Shown here: positions 47,312-57,224 of the stretch, in pieces | How positions within the stretch are numbered: position 1 is the first letter of the stretch | Layout: each line of letters starts with the position of its first letter | Assembly: GCA_024811115.1 (NCBI GenBank) | Contig: JAKOGH010000833.1 | Span: 62,001 to 126,000 of the forward strand | Direction of reading: 5' to 3' | DNA from: Terana coerulea | Lineage: Eukaryota > Basidiomycota > Agaricomycetes > Polyporales > Phanerochaetaceae | DNA: 64,000 nucleotides | Notes under the pieces: generated by a model | Database searches by the model: none | Told to the model about the DNA's origin: nothing | The model's input: the letters and a program-made list of their open reading frames with translations, nothing else | Position numbers and translations under genes: made by a program

Positions 47312-49700
47312 TTACAACTTCGCCGGCGTGATGCCCGGGATCTTGACGACGACCTCGTCCCCCTTCCCCTGTATTTCCTGCAGGCTCTTGTAGCCCGCGA
47401 GACCGAGCGTGACCTCGAGGTCCGCGAGCGTCGAGCGCAGAATCTGCTCGACGCCTGCCTGCCCGCCCGCGGCGAGCGCGTACATGTACGGCCGCGCGAC
47501 TGTGCCGCCGTCGGAGATATAAATCAGCTCTCTGTGTGCGCGTACGTGGGAGCAGCGTGTACGTACATAAGATGGCCTGCGCGCCGACCGCGAGCGCCTT
47601 GATGATGTCGCTGCCCGTGCGGACGCCCGAGTCGAAGAGGACGGTGAGCTTCCCGCTTTGCTGCGCGGCCTTGATCGCCGGCGACGCGCAGATCTGCTCG
47701 AGCGCCCACATGGCGGGGACGGCGCCCTCGACTTGCCTGCCACCTACACAACGCATGTGAACGGCCAGTAAGTGCATGTGAGGGGGGCAGAGCGTACCGT
47801 GGTTCGACACGACGATGCCGTCGACGCCGTGGCTGATGGCGAGCTCCGCGTCCTGGTTATGTGCGTGAGCGACAGCATGAATCGTACAGCACACTTATCC
47901 TGAGCACCTTCACGGAACAGATGCCCTTCAGTATCAACGGCCCGTCCCAGTGATCGCGCACGAACTTGAGGTCCTCCCACGTGTGGAACGTGCCCGAATT
48001 CGTCTGCTTCATCCACAGCTCTGCCATGTGCACCATGTGTTTCGTGTGTTCGTCCCCCTGCGCCAGCTTCGCCTCAATCTTCTTGGGGTCGTACGGGAAC
48101 TCCGGGACGTCGAAGAGGGGCTGGGTGTCGTGGGCGGCCATGAAGACGGGGTCGGAGAGGCCGACCTGGGCGCCGACGCCGTGGAGGAAGGGGAGGTAGA
48201 AGGTGCCGAGGTCGTGTGGCCGCCAGCCGAGCAGCATGGTGTCGAGGGTGATGATGAGCGCGGTGAAGCCCGCGGCTTTTGCGCGCTGTAAGAGCGAAAG
48301 TGTGTATTCGTTCCCGACGGGCCTGCAACGTCGGCGCCAAGGTGAGCATATAAATAAACGATGACTGAACGCTTAATGAGAGAAAGGCGGCGCATATAGT
48401 GAGGCGCGAGTCGTCGCAGAGGGACTCCGCTTCAATGAACCCCAATGGTGAGTGATGGACTTACCAGTACAGCTGGTACCACCTGTGCCCATCCCCGTTT
48501 ACCTCGGCTACCTTTTCGATGGTGCGGGTCGAGGCGGTGCTCATACAGTACGTGACACCGACGTTCTTTGCAGCAGTTGCAGTTGCGATTTCGCCGTCTG
48601 GATGCACGATGCCCTGCACGCCGACGGGCGCGACAATCAGCGGGGACTTGTATGTGACTCCGAAGAGTGTTGTCTAGTAAAGTTGTGTCATGAGGGAGCG
48701 TTGGGACAGAATTTTAGGAGACGTACGTCGAGGTTGCGCACGGTCGCGTCGCGAAGCATGCGCGGGATGATTCTCCATTTCTCCATCTCGAGGCGGTTGG
48801 CGTGGTCCGCGGAGCAGTTGCCCGCGCTGCCAAATACGTAGAGGAATGCATCTAACCAGACTAGACGTCAACAGGAACAGCAGCGTCGACAGTGTGGTTC
48901 ACACACCAGGCCGGTCCTTCAACTTCTCGCGCGCGAGCTTCTCGATCTCGTCGACGTACATCGTCCCCAGAGGCAGCGCTTTCCGCTCGCGGTACGTGTC
49001 GAGCATGTACGACGACCACGTCTTCTCTGCTTTAGGTATGCCGGGGCTCATTGTGTCTATAGTCTGATACAGAAATATGAGTAGAGAGGTCTGGGGATGG
49101 TGGCAGGACGAGAGACCGGCGCGAGGATGCGGGCACGTACCCCTCTTATATGCACTCGGGACCGTCGGCATCGTCAATCTCATGCGCCTTACGCCCGAGT
49201 GCTTCTGGGATCCCACCCCTGGCGCAGCGCTGTGATTTAGGTGTCCGATGTCGTACACCGCAACTGTTCTCAGATCTCACTCCCCTGGCATGGGAACTAC
49301 TCTGAGCAGGCAGCATACTCGCCGTACACATGATTTGCATCTCGTGAGTCTGCGGAAGACGCTAACGTTCTGGAAAAGACCGACTTGGGAATAGACTCGG
49401 AATGTAGTGTGCGGGGAAGTAGTTGGGCGAGCTCGTGCGAACAGAGAGAAAGATGCAGGATTCTGGTGAAGTTCCAGGTGAATGGACGAAAGGAGCCAGG
49501 GCCGGCCGGATGTTGATCCGCGCTGAGCATCGTCCTTACTACAATCGGCGTCCACCGGCGAAATGTTGGTTCAGCGAGGCCGGCATCTATAGTCCTTCCC
49601 CGCGGGGCCGGCCGCCGTCATCCTGCGTGCGCACTCTGTCTTTTGGGCACCCAGACCTGCGACAGGACGGACTGAGCAGCGCGCTGGGTCAGGGGACGAG
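47262..49700. repeat. Direct segmental duplication, copy A
   Basis: About 2.44 kb that recurs in the same orientation at 59864-62320. It covers the dehydrogenase gene, all introns and about 650 bp of upstream sequence. Exons look almost identical by eye; introns and the outer ends differ more, for example in the intron at about 47530-47575. Confidence 0.9.
47312..49051 (-). CDS. FMN-dependent 2-hydroxy-acid dehydrogenase/oxidase, copy A
   Basis: Member of the glycolate oxidase / L-lactate dehydrogenase / lactate 2-monooxygenase family; no cytochrome b5 domain, so not a full flavocytochrome b2. The start at 49051 gives MSPGIPKAEKTWSSYMLDTY. Then AFLYVFGSAGNCSADHANRL, RIIPRMLRDATVRNLD, KSPLIVAPVGVQGIVHPDGE, GHRWYQLYW, AAGFTALIITLDTMLLGWRP, GPLILKGI (the catalytic-base/FMN Lys strand), ISHGVDGIVVSNHGGRQVEG (the catalytic His in SNHGGRQ), VLFDSGVRTGSDIIKAL (FMN phosphate loop) and EVTLGLAGYKSLQEIQ. 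The stop TAA is at 47312-47314. About seven exons, no frame break. No N-terminal targeting peptide is evident. It oxidises an L-2-hydroxy acid; lactate or glycolate cannot be told apart here. TATAAG lies 95 nt upstream. Confidence 0.92.
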
Positions 49701-49839
49701 CGTGGAGCGCTGGGGCGATCGCGTCTGATGGGAGGCGTGTGGCTGCTGTTGGGCGTCTGTCGTGGTTCGTCCTGACGTAGCTGCGCCGTCGCTCGCGCAA
49801 TCGACACGATCTAAAAGCGATCCTCAGTGAGTGTTGTGG
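49701..49839. other. Edge of duplication
   Basis: Short spacer between the duplicated block and the repeat region; nothing recognised. Confidence 0.4.
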
Positions 49840-49904
49840 GTGCTACAACTGACATCGGGTACTACAGCTGACGTCCGGTGCTACAGCTGACAATCGGTGC
49901 TGAC
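49840..49904. repeat. 19-bp tandem repeat, three copies plus a partial
   Basis: Units start at 49840, 49859 and 49878 with consensus GTGCTACAGCTGACRTCSG, followed by a partial copy GTGCTGAC. Forms the left end of the repeat-rich block. Confidence 0.8.
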
Positions 49905-50239
49905 ACGCGGGTGTCCAGGGCGCGAGAAGATCTAGAAGCCAGACGCGGCCCTGTCTCTGCCTGCTTCGAATCTGCCCGACCGCTCGTCTCCCATTGCCCA
50001 ACACCCTTTCCACTGGCCTGGCGCCCGTCTCCCCCGCTCTTCGCACCTCCCTCGCATTCGTGTATGCGGCCAGTCATTGCACATGGAAGGTGGGCACCGC
50101 TTGCAACAGGACACTCGGGCTGGGAGCACCGCAGCTGTCCTCGCACTGACCGCGTTTTCATCGTCTTGTAGCGATTCGTGAAGAACGCGGACGGCGGCGC
50201 TTGAACGTGTGCGCAGAGACGGGCAGCGCATTGGCCGCG

Positions 50240-51230
50240 GCCCTTCGTCCGCGCGTCGCTCGCGGGAACTCGATCCGTCGTCTCACCGCGAAACTGCGCT
50301 CGAGAAGATGACAGTACGCTCGGCATGTCGTGCTCGTCTAGTTTGCTGTGAAGCCGCGCCGACCGTGGATAGCCTGACAGTGCAAGCCACTTGGTGCGGG
50401 CTGCAGTCCCGCCGCCGCCGTCCGACTCGGTCGCCGGAAGCCGATCTGTTGTCTCGCCGCAAAACCACTCGCTAAACGGCAACACTACGCCCGGTACGTC
50501 GTGCTTGCCGTGCTTGTCGTGCCGTCGCGCTGACCGTGCCTTCAGCACAGCTGGCCAGTCGGCATCCGAGCCCTCGCCGCCACCTCGCTCGCGGGAACGC
50601 GATCTGTCGTCTCCCCGCAAAACCGCTCCCGAGAACGCAAAGGTACACTCAGTACGTCCCGCTCGCCGAGTCCGTCGTCGTGTCGCGCTGACCGTGACCT
50701 GGCATCCAAGCAGCCGCCGCGTCCTCGGTCACCGGAACGCGATACATCGTGTCTTCGATGTCCGGGATGACCAAGCACGCCATGCGCCTCGTCTCGGAGA
50801 GCCGCCACACGTCGCGCTACGGCTCGTCGCTGGGCCTCACCCGCCGGTCACCGGACGCGGATATAGGGTGGCAGCATCGAGAGCGCGGCCAGTCGCCGAC
50901 GCAGCGTACACGAACGAGGCTGTCCAGGCCGCGGGACGGCGATACATAGTGACTTCGTCAAGTCGCCGAATGTTCGACGGCGGGCCTTCGCTTTGGCGTC
51001 GCAGCCGCGCGCAGAGGTCCCGCTCGGCAGACGTCGATCCATACCAACACCGCCGAACCGCGTTGCCGGACACCGTCGAAGATGCGCAGGATGCCGAGGG
51101 CTCTGCAGTCACCTCGGCTCGCGGGACGCCGATCCACACCGACTTCAACGGAGCGACGCCGCGATTGGATGAAAGGACGCTCGCAGGGCTCCGCCCCGCT
51201 CGCGGGACGGCAACGCGCCGTCGGCGTCGC
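50240..51230. repeat. Degenerate repeats of a GCGGGAACGCGATC-like core
   Basis: The core (S)CGGGAACGCGATCTGTCGT or CCGGAACGCGAT recurs at about 50262, 50434, 50596, 50733, 50851, 50933, 51030 and 51123, often followed by CTCCCCGCAAAACCGCTC in the first three copies. Spacing shrinks from about 170 to about 80 bp. The block is very GC-rich and therefore holds long chance frames (for example 50391-51485, plus strand). Confidence 0.6.
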
Positions 51231-51289
51231 TGGCGAAGGCCGCGGGGGCCGGACGTCGACACCGCGACGCCAACCGCAGCTGCATCTCG

Positions 51290-52140
51290 CAGCGGATCGA
51301 CAAATTTTCGGCACGGGAGGCGTCGTTGCGGCTTCAAAGTGACTTTCCTGGGCGTCTACCCAATGCCAGCAACACGGCCTTCTGAACACGCGAAACGGCC
51401 GTACCTGCGCCTCGCACGTCGTCTGCATACCGGCCTCGCAGGCCTCCGGCCTGCTCGTCCCACGCCGACACGCCGCGGCGTGTGAAGCAGCTTCTGGCGG
51501 CGCATTCGCATGGCGGCGCACCCGTCGGGCCCGGTTCGCGACGGCATCCGGCAGGGGATCGACAAATTCTCAGCGCAGAGGGCGCCGTTTCGGCTTCAAA
51601 ATGACTTTCCTGGGCGTCTAATAAATGTCAGCAATACGGCCTTCTGAACGCGCGAAACGGGCGTACCTGCGCCTCGCACGACGTCTGCATACCGGCCTGC
51701 CCGTCCCACGCCAGCGCGTCGTGGCGTCAGGCGCGGCTTCTCGCGGCACACCTGTCGGGCCTGGTTCGCGGCGGCATCCCGCAGCGGATTGACAAATTCT
51801 CAGAGCAGGGGGCGTCGTTTCGGCTTCAAAATGACGTTCCTGGGCATCTAGTCAATGTCAGCAACACGGCCTTCTGAACGCGCAAAACGAGCGTACATAC
51901 CTGCCTGTCGGACACCGCCTGCGCATCAGCTGGCTCATCCAGCGGCGCTCCGTTGTCGTCCTCACGCGGGGTGGTGCCGCAGGCGGCGCCATGTGCGTGC
52001 CGTCACACGCCTCGGTCGTGGCTCGCGGCTACATCACGTAGCGCACTGACAAAATCCGGGGATAGGGTGCGTTCATTTGGCCCAAATTCTGCGTTTACAG
52101 GCGTCTAAGAAATGCTAGCCAGGGAGCCTCCGAACGCGAG
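51290..52140. repeat. About 245-bp tandem satellite, 3.5 copies
   Basis: Each unit runs CGGATCGACAAATTYTC, then GGCTTCAAARTGACTTTCCT, GGGCGTCTA, then AATGYCAGCAAYACGGCCTT and CTGAACGCGCGAAACGGGCG. The block GGGCRTCTA occurs at about 51350, 51612, 51843 and, more diverged, 52093. The fourth copy retains CGTCTAAGAAATG and CCTCCGAACGCGAG. Confidence 0.85.
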
Positions 52141-52189
52141 ATTTGACGCACCTTGACCGCCACGCATGCCCTCGCAACTCGACTATGCT

Positions 52190-52430
52190 GCCCTGTAGTT
52201 GATCCGACGACACCTTGGGTGCTCCGCCTCTGCGCCTGGCGCAACATTGAATGCCTGCCGACCTGGGAAGTAATGCCCTAGGTCGGCGGATGACAGTCTT
52301 GAACGTGATGCAATGGTATCTGCCGGCCTGGGAAGTCGTGCCCTGGGTCGGTGGATGACCTCGTCTTGAACGCGACGCCTTGACACCTGTCGGCCGGGGA
52401 AGTGATGCCCCCGGTTGCTGGCTGGCTGCG
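52190..52430. repeat. About 66-bp tandem hairpin repeat, three copies
   Basis: Each copy has a stem-loop with a constant loop: CCGACCTGGG-aagtaatg-CCCTAGGTCGG (about 52258), CCGGCCTGGG-aagtcgtg-CCCTGGGTCGG (about 52323) and CGGCCGGGG-aagtgatg-CCCCCGGTTG (about 52390). Stem changes between copies keep pairing through G-C, A-U or G-U. The spacer TCTTGAACGYGATGC is also shared. Confidence 0.8.
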
Positions 52431-53060
52431 TCTTCCTTTCGAGGACTGTGCGCGCGAACAATCCTTTCGAGCGCATGCAGGCGATGTTGAGAGGGGTGTA
52501 CGGCGGGCGGCGTTGGACGCACTCCCGTGGGCATGAGGAGGATGGCGACGTGTTGTCCGTCGGGAGCCTGCGTCGACGACTATATCTTGCAGTGTCTGGT
52601 CACCAGCCTGGGATGTACTGCACGGGAATGGCCTCGTCGAGGTTGGTGTTTGGAAGATACTGGGATCCTGCGACGGTCGACATGGAGGGTCTCGAGAATG
52701 GCAGACTGGGCATACGTGGACAACAATAACAACCGTCTGGAAAGGATCTCCTTGCGTGGACCATGATCATGGACTGGGCTTGGGATGTGCTGAAAACGGA
52801 TCCTGCCGTGATAGGAATGTGCCGACACGGAACTGGATGTGCATGGGCCGACAATATCTGGATTCCCTGGGCATCAAATGGGAGTGTCAGCATGCTTCGG
52901 GCTCCTGGGTTTGCGCCGGTCGCAGGTATTGGTGTACAGCTACAAGAATGCTCTTGTGGAATCCAACAGGCCCCTGGAGGCAAGACTTGGTGCTGGTGAA
53001 GCTGGACAACAGACAGGAAAACTCTGGTTGCAGTCTCGGACCTGGTGAGAAAATGTGGTG
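52431..53060. other. Structured non-coding stretch
   Basis: No coding motif. Contains the 12-nt perfect palindrome CCATGATCATGG near 52757 and many TGGGAT/TGGGCT words. Two overlapping short frames on each strand (52527-53061) look like chance. Confidence 0.35.
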
Positions 53061-53300
53061 AGGTGCCTCACCGAAATAGCCGCTGCCCGTACAGCCAGCA
53101 TGTTCAGCGGCTATCCCGGTGTGTTAACTCTACCGGGATATGATAATTGTCTTCCAAGCGCACCATGCAATATCATTGCTTGGAAAAGTGATGCAACCCC
53201 TGCGATGTTGGCATCAGGAGACAGGGTCTCGCCACGGAAATGAGGGCACTGATGCCCGTATCTCAAATAGCTGCAGCAGGCATTCCACAGCTTAACATGA
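53061..53300. repeat. Cluster of short perfect stem-loops
   Basis: Consecutive inverted repeats: GGTGAG/CTCACC (about 53061), AGCCGCTG/CAGCGGCT (53079-53115), ATCCCGGT/ACCGGGAT (53115-53142), TTCCAAGC/GCTTGGAA (53153-53187), GATGC/GCATC (about 53191-53217), GAGAC/GTCTC (53218-53231) and GGGC/GCCC (53243-53257). Seven nearly adjacent hairpins in 200 bp is far above what is seen elsewhere in the window. Confidence 0.7.
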
Positions 53301-54831
53301 GTGCGTCCTCCTTTAACCTCTGGGTCGAGATATTTTACTATATTTCATTTGCAGACAAATAGGCCCCCTTATGATGCTACGTCTTGGAGCAGTAGACAAG
53401 GGGCAGGTCAGCCTCTTTGTGCAGGAATGTGCTGCCTGTCGCCTGTGCGAGTCCGTGGGAATCCCGCAGTGCCAAGACAGGAGTCGTGACAAGAATCTGA
53501 CATGGTTGCCGGGATCCGTAAAGATCCTCGGCTACAGCTTGAAATAGTTTGAGGGCTCAAAGTTCATGGTACGTACACATCAACGGAGCGGCGCGTGGGT
53601 AACCCATCCTGATGGCCTGGACCACAGGCAGCTTCCGAGTCAGTGCATGTCTGATTGCATTCTCTGAGCCCCGGAATGTGTTATGCGGGCAACTGAAATA
53701 GTCATCCGGCTCACTGCTAGGTGAAGGTTCTGCTTTGAATTCATCTTGTAGTACATGACTTTGACGTGCATTCAGTATTTCGCACAGGTTTGCTGCTGGC
53801 GCAAGCTCGCAATTGGCAGTTTGAAATCCTCATGACTGTAATGCACCACCCTTCGTAAGGCCGAGTCTGCAGCATTGTCAGGACACCGGTCCGCTGCAGT
53901 GCGCGTATGCCTGACATCGCTGGGATGCGGCGGCAAGTGTCGGGAGGCCCAAATTTGGACGAGTTGGGCTATCAGCCGTTCTGGCGTTTCCCGGACGCCA
54001 CAAGGCTGGCGCTTGACGTAGACGGACGCGTGCAACGCACTCCGCTTTGCCACGACCTCCCACCTCCACGACCTCAATCCCAATGCCCCCTCCTCCTTCC
54101 GGCGCTAACCATTGCCATGCGACCTTTATTAAGCACACGCGCACGCAAAATTCGACTCAGACCATGTCTGCGCCATTCGAGCCTGGGCCGGGAGACATCG
54201 GAGGAGGTGAAGGATGACTAGGATGCCGCTGGATGCGTGGCAGGTGTACGGAGGGTGGAGGCCGACGTGCGGCTGCAGAGCTTGGCTATTTCGAGTGAGT
54301 CGCGAGCTCTGGTCGGTCTGGAACTTGACGAGATCCCACACATTGCAGAAATGTACGCTACCGCCGTTCTGGACTTCGCGTCGCCTTCGTGCTTTCGCCG
54401 ACCCACGCCCGGTTCAACAGGCACCTTCGGCACTCTTGGCGTCAAGATCTAGTGCGCGTTGACGTCGGCAAACAGACGTCCGCGCGGTTGGAACGGAAAC
54501 AAGGGTGGATTCCGCACGCTAGGCAGAATCCGCCTTCGCGTCCGTCTCGCCTCGCATGATGGATGACACCACTCGGCGACACCGGATGGACTCGGCAGGA
54601 CGAGCGGGTGCGGGAGGGCTATGCCAAGAGGGTAGAGCGTGACTTCCCAGGACGTATAAAGAGGTGCGCAGAACAGCTCAGAAATGGCATCCTCTCCTCC
54701 CCACTTCACTCTCTCCTCCCTCCTGCATTCCATCTCTGTGCTTCTATCGTTTCCTCCGAGTCTTTCTCTACCCTTTACGACGTCTCGCTTCATTGAGACG
54801 TTCCCGCACCGTCCTCCGCGCATTGCTAGCC
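53301..54831. other. Region without a recognised gene
   Basis: Some further weak inverted repeats near 53400-53440. A CT-rich tract at 54690-54780 followed by the ATG at 54832 looks like a fungal promoter for the next candidate gene. Confidence 0.4.
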
Positions 54832-55534
54832 ATGCACGACGACCGCGGCGGACCATCTGTTAACCTCGACACTCTTAGGTGAGTCGTCAGCACGTCCTAG
54901 CATTGTCAGCCGTCTAACGATGCTAGGTGCGCCTTCGCATTCAAGGCAAACTGCATTATTGATTCATGTAAGGTATGTCCCCGTACGCTTGGTTTCATTC
55001 CAGGTATTTGGTAGCCGCAGGCACTGACCCAAACTTGTTCAATCAAAGCAGGGTGATGTCGGCCGATTGACCCATATACCCCCAGCCGTACCGCAGCCCT
55101 TCTAGTTATATCCCGTCGGAGCAACAGCAATGCCGTATACTCGCCGCGCCAGTAGCTTGCCGGAGATCTGACTCAGCAATAAGGTCTGTCGGTCATGCTC
55201 CTATTGTTGACACCTGTATTAACGGATTTCTAGTTAGTTCGGCACACTATTTCGCCGCCGTGAGAAGGCTACCGTGACTCTAGAGAGAACTGATGATGCC
55301 GGGGTATGTCCTTGCCCGCCAGCATCCCGATCATCAGGTAAGTCAGCCGTAAAGTCCCAGGTGCATTGGGCTGATCATTGATAATACTGATGCATAGAAA
55401 CGAAGCTGTAAGTTGTCTGGCTACGAAACGTACGGTCCCTACTTACCTCATCTACAGTTTACGATCGGCCGCCCGAGACGACAACGGAACCATCCGCACC
55501 GACTATGGACGTACACCAAGACATCATGAGTTGA
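54832..55534 (+). CDS. Candidate small multi-exon gene, unknown function
   Basis: Not recognised. Supported only by splice logic. Early exons 54832-54878 (MHDDRGGPSVNLDTL) and 54927-54972 (FAFKANCIIDSCK) are joined by a GTGAGT...CTAAC...TAG intron. Later exons 55238-55303 (RRREKATVTLERTDDAG), a 10-nt exon 55398-55407 (KRS) and 55458-55534 (FYDRPPETTTEPSAPTM, then the stop) join without a frame conflict, using GTATGT and GTAAGT donors. The link between the two halves is unresolved, since the exon beginning at 55052 runs into a stop at 55103. The exon ending LERTDDAG has a related copy at 56172-56203 (LKRTDDAG), which supports some form of gene duplication. A CT-rich upstream tract resembles fungal promoters. 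Could be two genes or decayed remnants. Confidence 0.35.
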
Positions 55535-55538
55535 AATA

Positions 55539-55989
55539 ATGAACATCGCAATCCGCTCAGCCATGAGGTAAGCTCTCGTTTTATTACAGATTCATTGTAC
55601 TGATATAAGTGTCAGCTATAAGCGGGATGCACCAGCTGCGATACCCAGATACCCGCGACTTGGATCGTACCGTAGTGACGCTCACGGTCCAGCATGCTAC
55701 GAAGTAGTTAGGTTCACAATCCAGGTATGTTCGATTTGTTTGCATCGGCGGAAACCGACTGACTCTGTCATAAATAACAGACTTTCGACCGCTGCTGTTC
55801 GCCAGTTCAAGTCCGACAAGAATTGCCAATAAAGCTGTGGTCTCAGGCTTTGAACGCACGAGGTGCGGGTTCTTGTTTGTATCAAATACGTTGCCAGGAC
55901 GCTAACGAGTTGATTGTTTAGATGTATGGCTATGTGCCGACCCTGGGAATAGGCTGCAGGTGATCAGTGCCCCCAGCACTGGTCATTAA
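55539..55989 (+). CDS. Candidate small cysteine-containing protein, unknown function
   Basis: Four exons with consistent phases: 55539-55567, 55616-55724, 55781-55862 and 55922-55989, about 95 residues. Donors GTAAGC, GTATGT and GTGCGG; branch-like CTGAT, CTGAC and GCTAAC; acceptors GTCAG, ACAG and TTTAG. The product contains ACYEVVRFTIQTFDRCCSPV and NARDVWLCADPGNRL, with four cysteines (one CC pair), but no signal peptide or known domain. It begins five bases after the stop of the preceding candidate. An alternative last intron (GTGATC...GGCAG, about 55958-56009) would join it to the following exons. Supported by splice-site logic only. Confidence 0.35.
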
Positions 55990-56390
55990 CGCTTTCGTGC
56001 ACCGGCAGCTCGGGCGGATTCATACGTGGAGACGTTGCTCGTCAGCTTGCAGCCACCAACGTCTCGATGGATACAGCAAGGTTTGCTTGACTTTGTCACA
56101 ACTGTTTCATTCCATGCTGATCTGGATGTGATGTGAATTTGCTGTCGTCGAAATTCCTTCATGCTATTCAGGTCCCTGAAGAGGACTGATGATGCTGGGG
56201 TATGGCCTCGTGCCTCGAAACACCAACTCACGAGGTACGCTGGTCGTGTAGTCAGTATCCTTAACAGTGTACTAATCACGCCATCAGGTCGTCTGATTTC
56301 GAGGGAAATGGAAGATTGACAGTACGACAAGATCTTTGCCAAGCCTCGGATGAACGAATGCCAGGCAGCTGCGCCGCGACGTTGATGTAG
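55953..56390 (+). CDS. Candidate exons related to the 54.8-55.5 kb gene, unknown function
   Basis: Open from 55953 with no obvious start. Exons to 56080 (TGSSGGFIRGDVARQLAATN), 56172-56234 (SLKRTDDAGVWPRASKHQLT) and 56288-56390 (SSDFEGNGRLTVRQDLCQAS, then TAG) join in frame across GTTTGC...TTCAG and GTACGC...ATCAG introns. The 56180-56210 DNA closely matches 55283-55310, the TLERTDDAG exon of the upstream candidate. Start and extent are uncertain, and the first exon overlaps the preceding candidate in another frame, so not all of these models can be right. Confidence 0.3.
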
Positions 56391-56793
56391 CAATTGTCCG
56401 AGTCTGTGCGATGCCTGCCCGCCCGCAAATCAACAGGATCGTAGGTGTGTGTGCGATTCCATGGCTGCGCTCGCTGTGAAGCTGACATCCAGAACCTAGA
56501 TCTGTGAGAAGTATAGCCAATGACGGTGCAGTGACCAGGCTTGTGCCGCCATCATACACTTCCCGAAACCACAGTACGTGCACGTTATGTCGCGTCGCCT
56601 ACATGTTCTGACCTTAACCCTATCTCAATGTCCAGTTGCAGCCGCTGTTCTCGAGTGCGAAGCCCTTGGTTCATGACCACCTCTCCTCGCAATGTACGGT
56701 TGTAAGAGAGCTGTAAGCACACCCGCTGCTTATATACTTGCGATCGTATGCTGACTTTATACCCCATCATCAAGAGTGGCCTCAGCAGCCCCC

Positions 56794-57122
56794 GCCTCAT
56801 ATATCAGTCCCGCCTGTCGAGCCAATTGAGTAAGTCAGACCGTTACTAAGCCTTGCGAAAGGTAGACTAAGCTGAAGCGTAGTAGATTCGCTCTGATAAT
56901 GTAACTAATTCATCGTTCACGTCAGACCAGGCCCGGGTGCAGCGGCACCTTGGTATATTAACGGCAACATTCTGCATTGTCGTGAGTGTGTATATGGTAT
57001 AACACTTCTATAACGAGTGTAAGTACGTGTACTTAACTACACTCTCGAAATTGAAGGTCAATTTCGTACCTAGTATACTGCATTACTACGGCATCGCTTG
57101 CCTCATATATCAGTCCCGCCTG
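56794..57122. repeat. Pair of 23-bp direct repeats with a TATA-like core
   Basis: GCCTCATATATCAGTCCCGC followed by CTG occurs at 56794-56816 and again at 57100-57122, identical, 306 bp apart. Both copies are followed within 12 bp by a CCAAT/CAAT-like sequence. The second copy is about 105 bp upstream of the candidate ATG at 57225. Confidence 0.7.
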
Positions 57123-57224
57123 CGGCCAATCAGGGCCGAAAGCCTTGTCTTTTTGCCTGTCACTCAACACTTCAAGACCAGTACAGAGTCCAGACTACAA
57201 TCCGAAACACGCAGAAAAACAAAC

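Noticed and set aside
50391..51485. 364-codon plus-strand open frame, with a 187-codon minus-strand frame across it (50958-51521)
   Set aside because: It lies entirely in GC-rich degenerate repeats where stop codons are rare; it begins at GTG, has no domain, and is overlapped by an equally long opposite frame.
55539..55989. Resemblance of the CC...CADP pattern in the candidate small protein to chemokine-like proteins
   Set aside because: Only a few residues agree, cysteine spacing is incomplete, there is no signal peptide, and such proteins are not known from fungi; chance is more likely.
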